The translations under genes were made by a program, and so were the position numbers. Below the pieces are notes generated by a model. It was not told where the DNA came from. It saw only the letters and a list, made by a program, of their open reading frames with translations, and ran no database searches. 64,000 nucleotides of DNA from Nocardioidaceae bacterium (GTDB lineage Bacteria > Actinomycetota > Actinomycetes > Propionibacteriales > Nocardioidaceae). Positions 28,207 through 35,978 of this stretch are shown piece after piece. The stretch covers positions 186,001 through 250,000 of the forward strand of contig JAGIBL010000005.1 in assembly GCA_017744365.1 (NCBI GenBank). Reading direction: 5' to 3'. Numbering within the stretch: position 1 is the stretch's first letter; every line of letters starts with the position of its first letter.

Positions 28207-28895
28207 TGGGCTATCCCGCCGCCGACGTCGACACCTCGACCCTCGACATCTGGGCCGACCCCGCAAAGGAGCGCTTCCTCACCCCGGCCACGATCATCAC
28301 CTTCGTCCGCACCATCGCGGCGATCGTGCTGGTGGCACTGGCGATCCACGAGGGACCGCCGGCGAACGGCGAGTTCTGGAGCCCCGCGCTCAAGCTGCTG
28401 GTCGCCGCCCTCGCGGTCTACTGGATCGGTGACTCCCTCGACGGCCAGGTGGCCCGGCGGATGCACCACGAGACGCGGATCGGCGCGGTGCTGGACATCT
28501 TCAGCGACCGGTTCTGCGCCGCTGCCTTCTACCTCGGCCTGGCCTGGCTGCACCCGGAGTTCATCGCGCCGGTGCTGATCTACCTGGCCGAGTTCATGGT
28601 GATCGACTGCTTCCTCTCGATCGCCTTCCTGCACTGGAAGATCCGCAGTCCCAACTACTTCTACGCCGTGGACCGGACGATCTACCGGTTCAACTGGACG
28701 CACCCGGCGAAGGCCACCAACTCGGGCCTGTTCGCGGTGCTGCTGCTGGTCACCCACTGGTGGTGGCTGGGCGCGATCATCGCCACCGGGCTGCTGGTCT
28801 TCAAGGTGGCCTCGCTCGTCCGGCTGGCCAGGATCGGGCTGCCCATCCCCGAGGCGACCGGAGCGGCACCGTCGGTGGGGCAGCCCACCCGGTGA
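28206..28895 (+). CDS. CDP-alcohol phosphatidyltransferase
   Basis: The 229-residue membrane enzyme carries the CDP-alcohol phosphotransferase motif at GDSLDGQVARRMHHETRIGAVLDIFSD near residues 77-104 (D-G-x2-A-R-x8-G-x3-D-x3-D with substitutions). About six helices follow. Such enzymes transfer a phospho-alcohol from a CDP-linked lipid; which phospholipid is made cannot be told. Start and stop overlap both neighbours by 1-4 bases, tying it to proA and the VTT gene. Confidence 0.85.
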   Translation: MGYPAADVDTSTLDIWADPAKERFLTPATIITFVRTIAAIVLVALAIHEGPPANGEFWSPALKLLVAALAVYWIGDSLDGQVARRMHHETRIGAVLDIFSDRFCAAAFYLGLAWLHPEFIAPVLIYLAEFMVIDCFLSIAFLHWKIRSPNYFYAVDRTIYRFNWTHPAKATNSGLFAVLLLVTHWWWLGAIIATGLLVFKVASLVRLARIGLPIPEATGAAPSVGQPTR

Positions 28896-29362
28896 AGCTG
28901 ATCCTCGGGACCTTCCTCTTCTCGGTCGCGTCCGCGCTGATCCCCATCCTCAACGTCGAGGCGTACCTGGCGATCGTGGCGGCCAAGCTGGACGGTCTCG
29001 ACCCCTGGCTGCTGGCGTCGATCGGCGCCGCCGGGCAGGCGGTCGGCAAGGTGCTCTGGTACTACGCCGGCTACCACTCGCTGAAGATGCGGTGGATGCA
29101 GAAGAAGATGGACACCGAGAAGTGGCAGGCCGCGTACGACAAGTGGCACGCCCGGATCGGCGGCAAGCCCGTGCTGGCGGGGCTGATCACGTTCGCCTCC
29201 TCGGTCACCGGGGTGCCGCCGCTGGCCGTGATCGCGGTCATCGCGGGGGCGCTGCGGATGAACTTCGTGATCTTCCTGGTCACCGTGGTGGCCGGGCGGA
29301 CCCTCCGGTTCTGGCTGGTGCTCGAGGGCGTCGGCGTCGTGGAGTGGATCTTCCACCGTTAG
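28892..29362 (+). CDS. Small VTT/DedA-like membrane protein
   Basis: The 156-residue protein starts at GTG 28892 in a GTGA overlap with the previous gene. It resembles the short YqaA-type VTT family: helix 1 (ILGTFLFSVASALIPILNVEAYLAIVA), a re-entrant-like segment ending in GAAGQAVGKVLWYYAGYHS, then TGVPPLAVIAVIAGALRMN and a last helix with GRTLRFWLV. DedA/VTT proteins are lipid scramblases or flippases, which fits coupling to a phospholipid synthase. Confidence 0.75.
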   Translation: MKLILGTFLFSVASALIPILNVEAYLAIVAAKLDGLDPWLLASIGAAGQAVGKVLWYYAGYHSLKMRWMQKKMDTEKWQAAYDKWHARIGGKPVLAGLITFASSVTGVPPLAVIAVIAGALRMNFVIFLVTVVAGRTLRFWLVLEGVGVVEWIFHR

Positions 29363-29399
29363 GCGCTCGGAGGATCCGGGCCGCCGCTAGGGTGGCCGG

Positions 29400-31094
29400 G
29401 TGATCGTGGAATCCTCCCAGTCCCCGGCCAGACGAGCGGCGTACGAGCTGCGCCGCCTGGTGCAGACTCCGCAGGCGTTCGAGAACTGGACGCAGCTGCT
29501 GGCCGGCATCGCCCGGGAGAAGGTCGCCGAGGGCCCGAAGGAGCTGACGTTCCACGCCCGCGGCGGTGCGACGATCTCGATCCCGAACGCGCCCGGCGCA
29601 CGGGTGCCGGTCTACGAGGTCTTCGCCGAGGACTGCTACGACCTGCGCTGGTTCCTCGGCGACCTGGTCGACCAGCCGGTCCACGTGCTCGACATCGGCG
29701 CCCACGTCGGCACCTTCGCCACCGCGCTGGTCGCGGTGAACCCGCAGGCGACCGTCGACTGCTTCGAGCCGTCCCCGGACACCTACGAGTACCTGGCCCG
29801 CAACATCAAGGCCAACGGCAACGGCAAGCGGATCAGTGCCCACCAGAAGGCGCTCGCGGGGGAGACCGGCTTCGCCGTCTTCGACCTGCAGGGAGCCGGC
29901 TCCGGTCACAACCACCTGGCCTTCTCCGACCGCATCGACGGCTCCGGGATCCGGGTCGACACGATCGCCTTCGACGAGGCGGTCGCGGCCACGCCGAGCC
30001 CGGTCGCGGTGGTGAAGATGGACTGCGAGGGCGGCGAGTACGACCTGGTCTACAAGTCCTCGCCGGAGTCGTGGGCGAGCGTGCAGCGGCTGGTGCTCGA
30101 GTACCACACCATGCCCGGGGAGTCGTGGGAGGAGCTGCGGGCCTGGTTCGCGAAGGCCGGCCTGCACGTGCTCCGCGACCAGCGCGGTCGCACCGTCGGC
30201 ACCGCGTGGCTCTCGCGCACGCCGGTGCGCGACCACGAGGGCCACGGCCCGCGCAGCCTGCCCGGCAAGGTCCTCTACAACGTGCAGCGGATCGTGCAGA
30301 CCCCGACCACGTTCACGAACTGGCCGCAGCTGCTCTCCGGCCTGGTCCGCGAGAAGGTCGGCGGCGGCCCGGCCGAGCTGACCTTCCACACCCGGTCCGG
30401 GCAGAGCATCACCGCGCCCAACGTCCCGGGCGCGCGGCTGCCCGCCTACGAGCAGTACGCCGAGGACAACTACCGGCTGGACTGGTTCCTCACCGGTCTC
30501 GAGGGTGACGTGCACGCCTTCGACGTCGGCGCGCACGTGGGCACCTTCGCCTGCCACTTCGGCGAGGTGCACCCGACCGCGACGATGACCTGCTTCGAGC
30601 CGGCCCCGGAGACCGCGCGCTACCTGCAGCGCAACATCGACCAGAACGGCCTGGCGAAGCGGATCAAGGTCGTCGAGGCCGCGCTGTCCGGCGAGACCGG
30701 CTACGCGATGTTCGAGGACCACGGCAGCGCGAGCGTGCACAACGGGCTGGTCGACGCGCACCCGGTCGACGACCCGCACGCCGCCGGCGCCGGCATCAAG
30801 GTACCCACGCTCAGCTTCGCCGACGCCGTGGCCCAGGCCCCCGGGCCGGTCCGTTTCGTCAAGCTCGACTGCGAGGGCGGCGAGTACCAGATGGCCTACC
30901 GGTCCGACCCGGCCGACTGGGCCGGCGTGGAGCGGGTGGTGCTGGAGTACCACGACGTGCCGGGCGAGTCCTGGTCCGAGCTGCGCGCCTGGTTCGCCGG
31001 CGTCGGGCTGCACCTGGTCGCGCACCGCCCCGAGCGCGCCGACCTCGGCCTGGCCTGGCTCGCGCGCGGGCCGGTGCCGGTCTTCCCCGGCTGA
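29400..31094 (+). CDS. Tandem two-domain FkbM-family methyltransferase
   Basis: The 564-residue protein consists of two similar halves of about 280 residues. Each has a VQTP-NW-QLL N-terminal arm, an SAM motif I (DIGAHVGTFAT at about 98; DVGAHVGTFAC at about 378), CFEP, DCEGGEY (about 207 and 487), VLEYH and ELRAWFA. FkbM enzymes methylate sugar or polyketide hydroxyls. Both halves keep SAM motifs and look active. The start is GTG 29400 with TAGGGT 6 bases upstream (leaderless). It is followed after 12 bases by a glycosyltransferase, suggesting surface glycan modification. Confidence 0.85.
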   Translation: MIVESSQSPARRAAYELRRLVQTPQAFENWTQLLAGIAREKVAEGPKELTFHARGGATISIPNAPGARVPVYEVFAEDCYDLRWFLGDLVDQPVHVLDIGAHVGTFATALVAVNPQATVDCFEPSPDTYEYLARNIKANGNGKRISAHQKALAGETGFAVFDLQGAGSGHNHLAFSDRIDGSGIRVDTIAFDEAVAATPSPVAVVKMDCEGGEYDLVYKSSPESWASVQRLVLEYHTMPGESWEELRAWFAKAGLHVLRDQRGRTVGTAWLSRTPVRDHEGHGPRSLPGKVLYNVQRIVQTPTTFTNWPQLLSGLVREKVGGGPAELTFHTRSGQSITAPNVPGARLPAYEQYAEDNYRLDWFLTGLEGDVHAFDVGAHVGTFACHFGEVHPTATMTCFEPAPETARYLQRNIDQNGLAKRIKVVEAALSGETGYAMFEDHGSASVHNGLVDAHPVDDPHAAGAGIKVPTLSFADAVAQAPGPVRFVKLDCEGGEYQMAYRSDPADWAGVERVVLEYHDVPGESWSELRAWFAGVGLHLVAHRPERADLGLAWLARGPVPVFPG

Positions 31095-31106
31095 GCCCGC
31101 TGCCCG

Positions 31107-32318
31107 ATGGTCCGGCTCCCCGAACGGCTCCGCCCCTACTTCGGCCCGCTCAAGAGCGCCTACACGATCGGCACCTGGGCCGTCTCCCCGGCGACGGTCC
31201 GGCTCAGCGCGTCGTACGGCGGGGGGTGGCTGCCCACCGGGGTGGCCGAGACGCTCGAGGAGGCGGGCGGCCGGTTCTCGCTGGCTCGTCCGGCCGAGGT
31301 CCTGCATCGCGCTCGCCCGGTCGGCGTCCCCGAGCGCTACTGGGCCTTCGAGGAGGCCCTGGAGGAGACCGTGCCGCGCGTCGGCGTGGTCGAGCTCGAC
31401 CACGGCCGGGTGCTGCAGCCGCACGCACTCGTGGTGACCGCGGACAACCGCCAGCTCTACGAGCTCTGCTGGTACTTCGGCACCAAGCGCCCGCGCGAGC
31501 ACCCGGCGTTCCTGCACCCGTTCCCGCCGGCGCCCGTCGAGGTGCCCGGCCGGCTCGGCGTCCTCGCCAGCCGTGGCGACGTGAACTACTACCACTTCCT
31601 GCACGACGTGCTGCCGCGCACCGAGGTGCTCGCCCAGGCCGGCGTCGAGCCGCCGGAGCGCTGGTACGTGCCGCGCGCCACCCGGTTCCAGAAGGAGCTG
31701 CTGGAGCTGTGGGGGATCGGCGAGGACCAGGTCGTCGACGCCAGCGAGGTGCGGCACGTGCGCGCCCAGACGCTGGTGGTGCCCGGGCTGGCCTCGACCA
31801 TCGAGCGCAACCCGCCGTGGGTCTCCCGGCTGCTGCGCGACCGGCTGGCGCCGGCGGGCGTCGACCGGGTGCCCGGCAAGCACCTGCTGCTGACCCGCGG
31901 CCCGGGGCGCAACAACCGCTCGGTGACCAACGAGCCCGAGGTGCGCGCGCTGCTGGAGCCGTGGGGGTTCACCCCGTTCGACCCGGGCGCGGTCTCGGTG
32001 GCCGAGCAGATCCGCACCTTCGCCGAGGCCGACGTCATCGTGGCGCCGCACGGGGCCTCACTGGCGAACATCGCCTTCTGCAGCCCCGGCTCGGCACTGG
32101 TCGAGCTGTTCCCGGCCGGCTCGATGGTGGCCGACTTCTGGAAGATGGCCGACGGCGTCGAGGGGCTGGACTACCGCTACCTGAGCGGGACCGGCAAGCG
32201 CGTGGGCACCACCCGCAGCGAGTTCGTGGTGGCCGACATCACGGTCGACCTGAAGGCCCTGGAGGCGATGGTGTCCGCTCTCCTGGCCGAGCGCCAGGCG
32301 CGGGAGCGAGCCCGGTAG
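31107..32318 (+). CDS. GT61-family glycosyltransferase
   Basis: The 403-residue protein matches the DUF563/GT61 family: SRGDVNYYHFLHDVLPRTEVL near 155, HLLLTRGPGRNNRSVTNEPEV near 255, and the C-terminal ADVIVAPHGASLANIAFCSPGSALVELFP. There is no signal peptide. GT61 enzymes transfer xylose, GlcNAc or related sugars. With the double FkbM enzyme immediately upstream it is likely part of a cell-surface glycan module, but the acceptor is unknown. Confidence 0.82.
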   Translation: MVRLPERLRPYFGPLKSAYTIGTWAVSPATVRLSASYGGGWLPTGVAETLEEAGGRFSLARPAEVLHRARPVGVPERYWAFEEALEETVPRVGVVELDHGRVLQPHALVVTADNRQLYELCWYFGTKRPREHPAFLHPFPPAPVEVPGRLGVLASRGDVNYYHFLHDVLPRTEVLAQAGVEPPERWYVPRATRFQKELLELWGIGEDQVVDASEVRHVRAQTLVVPGLASTIERNPPWVSRLLRDRLAPAGVDRVPGKHLLLTRGPGRNNRSVTNEPEVRALLEPWGFTPFDPGAVSVAEQIRTFAEADVIVAPHGASLANIAFCSPGSALVELFPAGSMVADFWKMADGVEGLDYRYLSGTGKRVGTTRSEFVVADITVDLKALEAMVSALLAERQARERAR

Positions 32319-32328
32319 GGTACGGCCC

Positions 32329-32487
32329 ATGACGCTCCTGTTCGCACTGCTCAACGGCGGCGGCTCGACCCTCGCCGAGGAGGGCCCCGGCGCCGACCCG
32401 TACTGGATCGGCGGCGGCATCCTCGTCCTGCTGCTGGCCCTCGTGGTCGGCCTCCTGATCTTCGGCAAGGGACGCGAGCACTCCTGA
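32329..32487 (+). CDS. Small single-helix membrane protein
   Basis: A 52-residue protein: a short N-terminal hydrophobic stretch ([11 protein letters not shown]), an acidic linker, a membrane helix ([18 protein letters not shown]) and a GKGREHS tail. TAGGGT lies 7 bases before the ATG, the same leaderless promoter form as its neighbours, which supports it as a real gene. It ends 11 bases before nadD. Function unknown. Confidence 0.65.
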   Translation: MTLLFALLNGGGSTLAEEGPGADPYWIGGGILVLLLALVVGLLIFGKGREHS

Positions 32488-32498
32488 GCGAGGCTGGC

Positions 32499-33113
32499 GT
32501 GGGTGAGGGGCCTGTGCGTCGCCGGGTCGGCGTGATGGGCGGGACGTTCGATCCCATCCACCACGGGCACCTGGTCGCCGCCAGCGAGGTGCAGGCCTGG
32601 TTCGACCTCGACGAGGTGGTCTTCGTACCCACCGGCGAGCCGTGGCAGAAGTCCGAGCGGCAGGTGACCACGCCCGAGCACCGCTACCTGATGACGGTCA
32701 TCGCGACCGCCTCGAACCCGCGGTTCCGGGTCTCCCGGGTCGACATCGACCGCGGTGGTCCGACGTACACGATCGACACGCTGCGCGACCTGGCCGCGGA
32801 GCTGCCCGAGACCGACCTCTACTTCATCACCGGCGCCGACGCGCTGGCCGACATCTTCACCTGGCGGGACGCCTCCGAGCTGTTCTCGCTGGCGCACTTC
32901 GTCGGCTGCACGAGGCCCGGGTACGAGATGGGCGCCTCCACCCTGGAGGGCATCCCGGCCGACCGGCTCACCCTGCTGGAGATCCCGGCGCTGACCATCT
33001 CCTCGACCGACTGCCGCCAGCGCACCGCCGCCGGCCAGCCGGTCTGGTACCTGGTGCCCGACGGCGTGGTGCAGTACATCGCCAAGAACGACCTCTACGG
33101 AGCGCAATCATGA
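32499..33113 (+). CDS. nadD: Nicotinate-nucleotide adenylyltransferase
   Basis: The 204-residue enzyme adenylates nicotinate mononucleotide in NAD synthesis. The nucleotidyltransferase motifs are [16 protein letters not shown] near residue 13 and ISSTDCRQR near 166; the latter replaces the usual Ile of ISSTxIR with Cys. Start GTG 32499 is the first in-frame start; a GTG at 32514 is an alternative. It is followed after 10 bases by rsfS, the normal arrangement. Confidence 0.95.
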   Translation: MGEGPVRRRVGVMGGTFDPIHHGHLVAASEVQAWFDLDEVVFVPTGEPWQKSERQVTTPEHRYLMTVIATASNPRFRVSRVDIDRGGPTYTIDTLRDLAAELPETDLYFITGADALADIFTWRDASELFSLAHFVGCTRPGYEMGASTLEGIPADRLTLLEIPALTISSTDCRQRTAAGQPVWYLVPDGVVQYIAKNDLYGAQS

Positions 33114-33123
33114 GGAACCTGGC

Positions 33124-33486
33124 ATGACGGCCACCCCGCGGGCCCTCGAGCTGATCCGCGAAGCGGCCGTGGCCGCCTCCGACAAGCTCGCCACCGACAT
33201 CGTCGCCTTCGACGTCTCCGACCAGCTGGTCATCACCGACGCTTTCCTGCTCGCCTCGGCCTCCAACGAGCGCCAGGTGGGCGCGATCGTGGACGAGGTG
33301 GAGGACCGGCTGCGGGCGCTGGGCGCCAAGCCGGTACGGCGGGAGGGCGAGCGCGACGGCCGCTGGGTGCTGCTCGACTACGCCGACATCGTGGTGCACG
33401 TCCAGCACAGCGAGGAGCGGGCGTTCTACGCGCTGGAGCGGCTCTGGAGGGACTGCCCGGTGATCCCCGTAGGGGATGGAAGCTGA
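33124..33486 (+). CDS. rsfS: Ribosomal silencing factor RsfS
   Basis: The 120-residue protein has the Iojap/RsfS fold: KLATDIVAFDVSDQLVITDAFLLASASNERQVGAIVDEV and WVLLDYADIVVHVQHSEERAFYALERLW. RsfS binds L14 and blocks subunit joining in poor growth conditions. It is normal length and stands 10 bases after nadD. Confidence 0.95.
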   Translation: MTATPRALELIREAAVAASDKLATDIVAFDVSDQLVITDAFLLASASNERQVGAIVDEVEDRLRALGAKPVRREGERDGRWVLLDYADIVVHVQHSEERAFYALERLWRDCPVIPVGDGS

Positions 33487-33502
33487 CTCGGCCGAGATGT
33501 CC

Positions 33503-33592
33503 GGAGGAGCGAAGCGGGGGGAGCACATCTGGGCCGCGTCAGCGCTGGGCCCGCGGCCCGCAGCGGGCGGCCGCCCCAACCGGGCACGTGCG
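33503..33592. repeat. Intergenic repeat block, copy A
   Basis: The gap after rsfS holds GGAGCGAAGCGGGGGGAG, then GCCGCGTCAGCG, then CACGTGCG. The same three blocks in the same order occur after leuS at 47365-47421. Between them, copy A has a GC-rich insert able to form a hairpin (GGGCCCGCGGCCC). Origin and role are unknown. Confidence 0.5.
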
Positions 33593-33604
33593 AGGTCTGA
33601 AACG

Positions 33605-34261
33605 ATGACCCGCCTCGTCCTGGTCCGGCACGGTCGCACCGCCTGGAACGCCCAGGGGCGCGCCCAGGGCCACACCGACATCGGCCTCGACGAGGTGGGC
33701 CGGGCCCAGGCGGAGGTGCTGGCCCCGTACGTCGTCGCGATGGCGCCGAGCACGCTGTGGAGCAGCGACCTGACCCGCGCCCGGCAGACCGCGACCGTGC
33801 TCGCCGAGGCCACCGGGCTCGCCCTGCGAACCGACGAGCGGCTGCGCGAGTTCGACTCCGGCGAGCGCTCCGGGCTGACCGTGGCCGAGTTCGCCGAGCA
33901 GTACCCGGCCGAGCACGCCGCCTGGAAGGCGGGCCACATCACCGGCAACGTGCCGGGTGCCGAGAGCCCCGATCAGGTGGTCGCCCGGATGGTGCCCGCG
34001 CTGCGCGAGATCTGGGACGCCACGCCGGAGGGGGAGACCACCGTGCTCGTCTCGCACGGCGCCTGCCTCAAGGTCTCGCTGGCCGCGTTCCTCGGCTGGC
34101 CCGAGGAGGTCGGCGACACCCTGCGCGGGCTGGACAACTGCGGCTGGGCGGTGCTGGAGCAGGACGCCCTGGACCGGCCGATCCGGCTGGCGTCGTACAA
34201 CGAGACGGCGCAGCCCGGCGTGCACAGCCTGGACGCGGCCACGGAGTCCCCGCTGGGGTGA
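33605..34261 (+). CDS. Histidine phosphatase family protein
   Basis: The 218-residue protein begins TRLVLVRHGRTAWNAQGRAQGHTDIGL, the catalytic RHG motif of the phosphoglycerate-mutase-like superfamily, with the second histidine in VLVSHGACLKVSLAAFLG near residue 150. Actinobacterial members at this locus include glucosyl-3-phosphoglycerate phosphatase-like enzymes, but the substrate cannot be fixed from sequence. Position after rsfS is typical. ATG 33605 was preferred because the catalytic motif starts directly after it; the open frame upstream crosses the repeat block. Confidence 0.85.
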   Translation: MTRLVLVRHGRTAWNAQGRAQGHTDIGLDEVGRAQAEVLAPYVVAMAPSTLWSSDLTRARQTATVLAEATGLALRTDERLREFDSGERSGLTVAEFAEQYPAEHAAWKAGHITGNVPGAESPDQVVARMVPALREIWDATPEGETTVLVSHGACLKVSLAAFLGWPEEVGDTLRGLDNCGWAVLEQDALDRPIRLASYNETAQPGVHSLDAATESPLG

Positions 34262-34335
34262 CCCCGATTTCGCATCGAGCGGGCGGGTTGAGTAGTATTC
34301 GGCGAGTTGCCTGACGGGGAACCGGACGGCGAAGC

Positions 34336-34408
34336 GGGGCTGTGGCGCAGTTGGTAGCGCACTTGCATGGCATGCAAGGGGTCAGGGGTTCGAATCCCCT
34401 CAGCTCCA
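34336..34408 (+). tRNA. tRNA-Ala (anticodon GGC)
   Basis: A 73-base cloverleaf with a 7-bp acceptor stem (GGGGCTG with CAGCTCC, one G-U pair). The anticodon arm CTTGC-ATGGCAT-GCAAG places GGC at the anticodon. The T arm contains GGTTCGAATCC. The discriminator base is A and CCA is not encoded. A terminator follows after 7 bases. Confidence 0.97.
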
Positions 34409-34415
34409 CGTTGTG

Positions 34416-34438
34416 AAGGCCGCCCACGGGCGGCCTTT
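34416..34438 (+). terminator. Rho-independent terminator of tRNA-Ala
   Basis: The stem AAGGCCGCC pairs with GGCGGCCTT around a CACG loop, and the 3' side ends in TTT. It lies 7 bases after the tRNA. Confidence 0.8.
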
Positions 34439-34521
34439 CGCCGTTCCGGGGGCATTTCGCCGGAGCCGACCGCCCTCGCGGCAGCATCGCTGGCGGTTGG
34501 TCCCGTGATCGTGGGGACTTG

Positions 34522-34656
34522 GTGGATCCGACGCTCGTGGAGCAGGCGAAGCGACTCTCCGTCGACGAGCGCGTTGACGAGGCAATCGCGACGCCACTGG
34601 AGCGTCGCCCCTGGGACGAGGTCCGCGAGAGCTTGCGCGAGCGTCGCGGTTCGTGA
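34522..34656 (+). pseudogene. Internally deleted addiction-module antitoxin
   Basis: A 44-codon frame from GTG reads VDPTLVEQAKRLSVDERVD, the start of putative addiction-module component proteins (PF09720 type), then jumps to PWDEVRESLRERRGS, the usual end of the same family. Full-length members are about 70 residues, so a middle portion appears lost. The joint keeps the frame, so it may still be translated. No RelE/ParE-like toxin gene follows. It lies just past tRNA-Ala. Confidence 0.5.
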
Positions 34657-34680
34657 CATTTGGCGTTCGCACACAGCGAC

Positions 34681-35964
34681 TCACAACAGCATCTCCAGCG
34701 CGTCCGCGGCCCCCGACTCCTCCTCCGCGGCCTGCTGGAGCCGGCGGGTCTGGTTGACCCGGGTCCGGGTGCGGCCGCGGGCTTCCTCGTCGGCCGCCGC
34801 GGTCCGGGCGGTCGAGCGCGCGGTGGGGAAGGTGGTCTTCGGCTTCTTGATGCCGCTGCCGCTGGTGAGCTTGTCGAGGGCCTTGACGGGCCGGGCGTCC
34901 TTCGCGGACTTGCCGGCGTCCTTCCCGGCCTGCTTGCGCAGGTCGCTGAGCTTCGGCATCTTCCGCTCGGGGCTGACCTCGCGCTTGTCCTTGCCGGTCT
35001 TGTCCCAGTCGCGCACCAGGCTGCCGAGGTCGGTCTCCTTCGGCGACCGCGCGGTCCGGGTCGCGCCCAGGGCGACGGCCTTCGACTTCAGCTCCTCGCG
35101 CGCGGTGATCGTGGGCGCCAGCTTGAGCACCTCGATGCCCTTCCCGCGCCGGGCGTTCTCGCGGACGTCGTCGGCGGTGACCGGCGCCGCCATCCAGTTC
35201 GCGGTGAAGACGTAGGCCTCGCGCTCCATCGCGTTGAGCACGGTCTCGAGGTTCGCGCCGGGCAGCTTCGCGGCCGCCTTGCCCGCCTCGAGCGCCCGCT
35301 GCTTGCGCTCGCGGTCCAGCAGGGTGTGCGAGCGGGCGGTCTGCTTGGCGTCCGCGAACACCGCCAGCGGGTCCGAGGTGGGGTGCTGCATCGTCGAGGT
35401 GTCGGTGGCGTGCCCGACCAGGTGGGTCGGGATCCGGCTCCGCTTCGAAAGGTTCTCGAACAGGATCCGGCCCTTCTCGATGTCGGCGGCCGACCTGTTC
35501 GCCGACCCGTAGAACCCGCTGCGCAGCTCGCGCACGGCCGAGGTCGACAGCGGCTCGTCCTGGCCGGGGAACGCATCGCGGTACTTGTCGCCGAACTTCT
35601 GCTTGCCGATCGCGGTCGGGTTCTCGGCACGCGCGTCGATGTCGCCGCCCTTGTAGCCCAGCGGTGCCGGGATCGCCTTGACGGTCTTGGGCACCGGCAG
35701 GTCGCGGACGAGCGCACGCAGCTCCTTGTCGAGCTCGGGGTGCGAGCGCAGCGGCGTGCCGTCGACTCCGAGGGACGGCTTGCGGGTCCGCGTCCGCGTC
35801 CTGGTCTTGCGGCCGGGCTCCGTCTTCGGCTTCATCCGGACGGTGAGCCGCTTCTCGCCGGCGGTCGGCTGCCGGCCTCCCTTCCGCTTCTGGCCGCTCT
35901 TCTGGCCGCCCTTGCGGCCTCCCGAGTCCCCGGTGCCCCGGGTGTACTTCCGCCTCGCCGGCAT
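34681..35964 (-). CDS. Basic protein of unknown function in tail-collar cassette
   Basis: The 427-residue protein starts MPARRKYTRGTGDSGGRKGG with about 75 very Lys/Arg/Gly-rich residues, then a more ordered part (about 85-330: DKYRDAFPGQDEPLSTSAVREL, LPGANLETVLNAMEREAYVFTANW), then another basic, disordered tail and an acidic end (AEEESGAADALEML). No domain or signal peptide is recognised. It is the last gene of a leftward three-gene set, 14 bases after the beta-rich protein. Coding bias is normal for the window. Confidence 0.7.
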   Translation of the reverse strand: MPARRKYTRGTGDSGGRKGGQKSGQKRKGGRQPTAGEKRLTVRMKPKTEPGRKTRTRTRTRKPSLGVDGTPLRSHPELDKELRALVRDLPVPKTVKAIPAPLGYKGGDIDARAENPTAIGKQKFGDKYRDAFPGQDEPLSTSAVRELRSGFYGSANRSAADIEKGRILFENLSKRSRIPTHLVGHATDTSTMQHPTSDPLAVFADAKQTARSHTLLDRERKQRALEAGKAAAKLPGANLETVLNAMEREAYVFTANWMAAPVTADDVRENARRGKGIEVLKLAPTITAREELKSKAVALGATRTARSPKETDLGSLVRDWDKTGKDKREVSPERKMPKLSDLRKQAGKDAGKSAKDARPVKALDKLTSGSGIKKPKTTFPTARSTARTAAADEEARGRTRTRVNQTRRLQQAAEEESGAADALEMLL

Positions 35965-35978
35965 CGGTGCTCCCGGGC

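Noticed and set aside
34439-34680. Complete toxin-antitoxin pair after tRNA-Ala
   Set aside because: Only a 44-codon antitoxin-like remnant is present and no toxin-like frame follows before the minus-strand gene.
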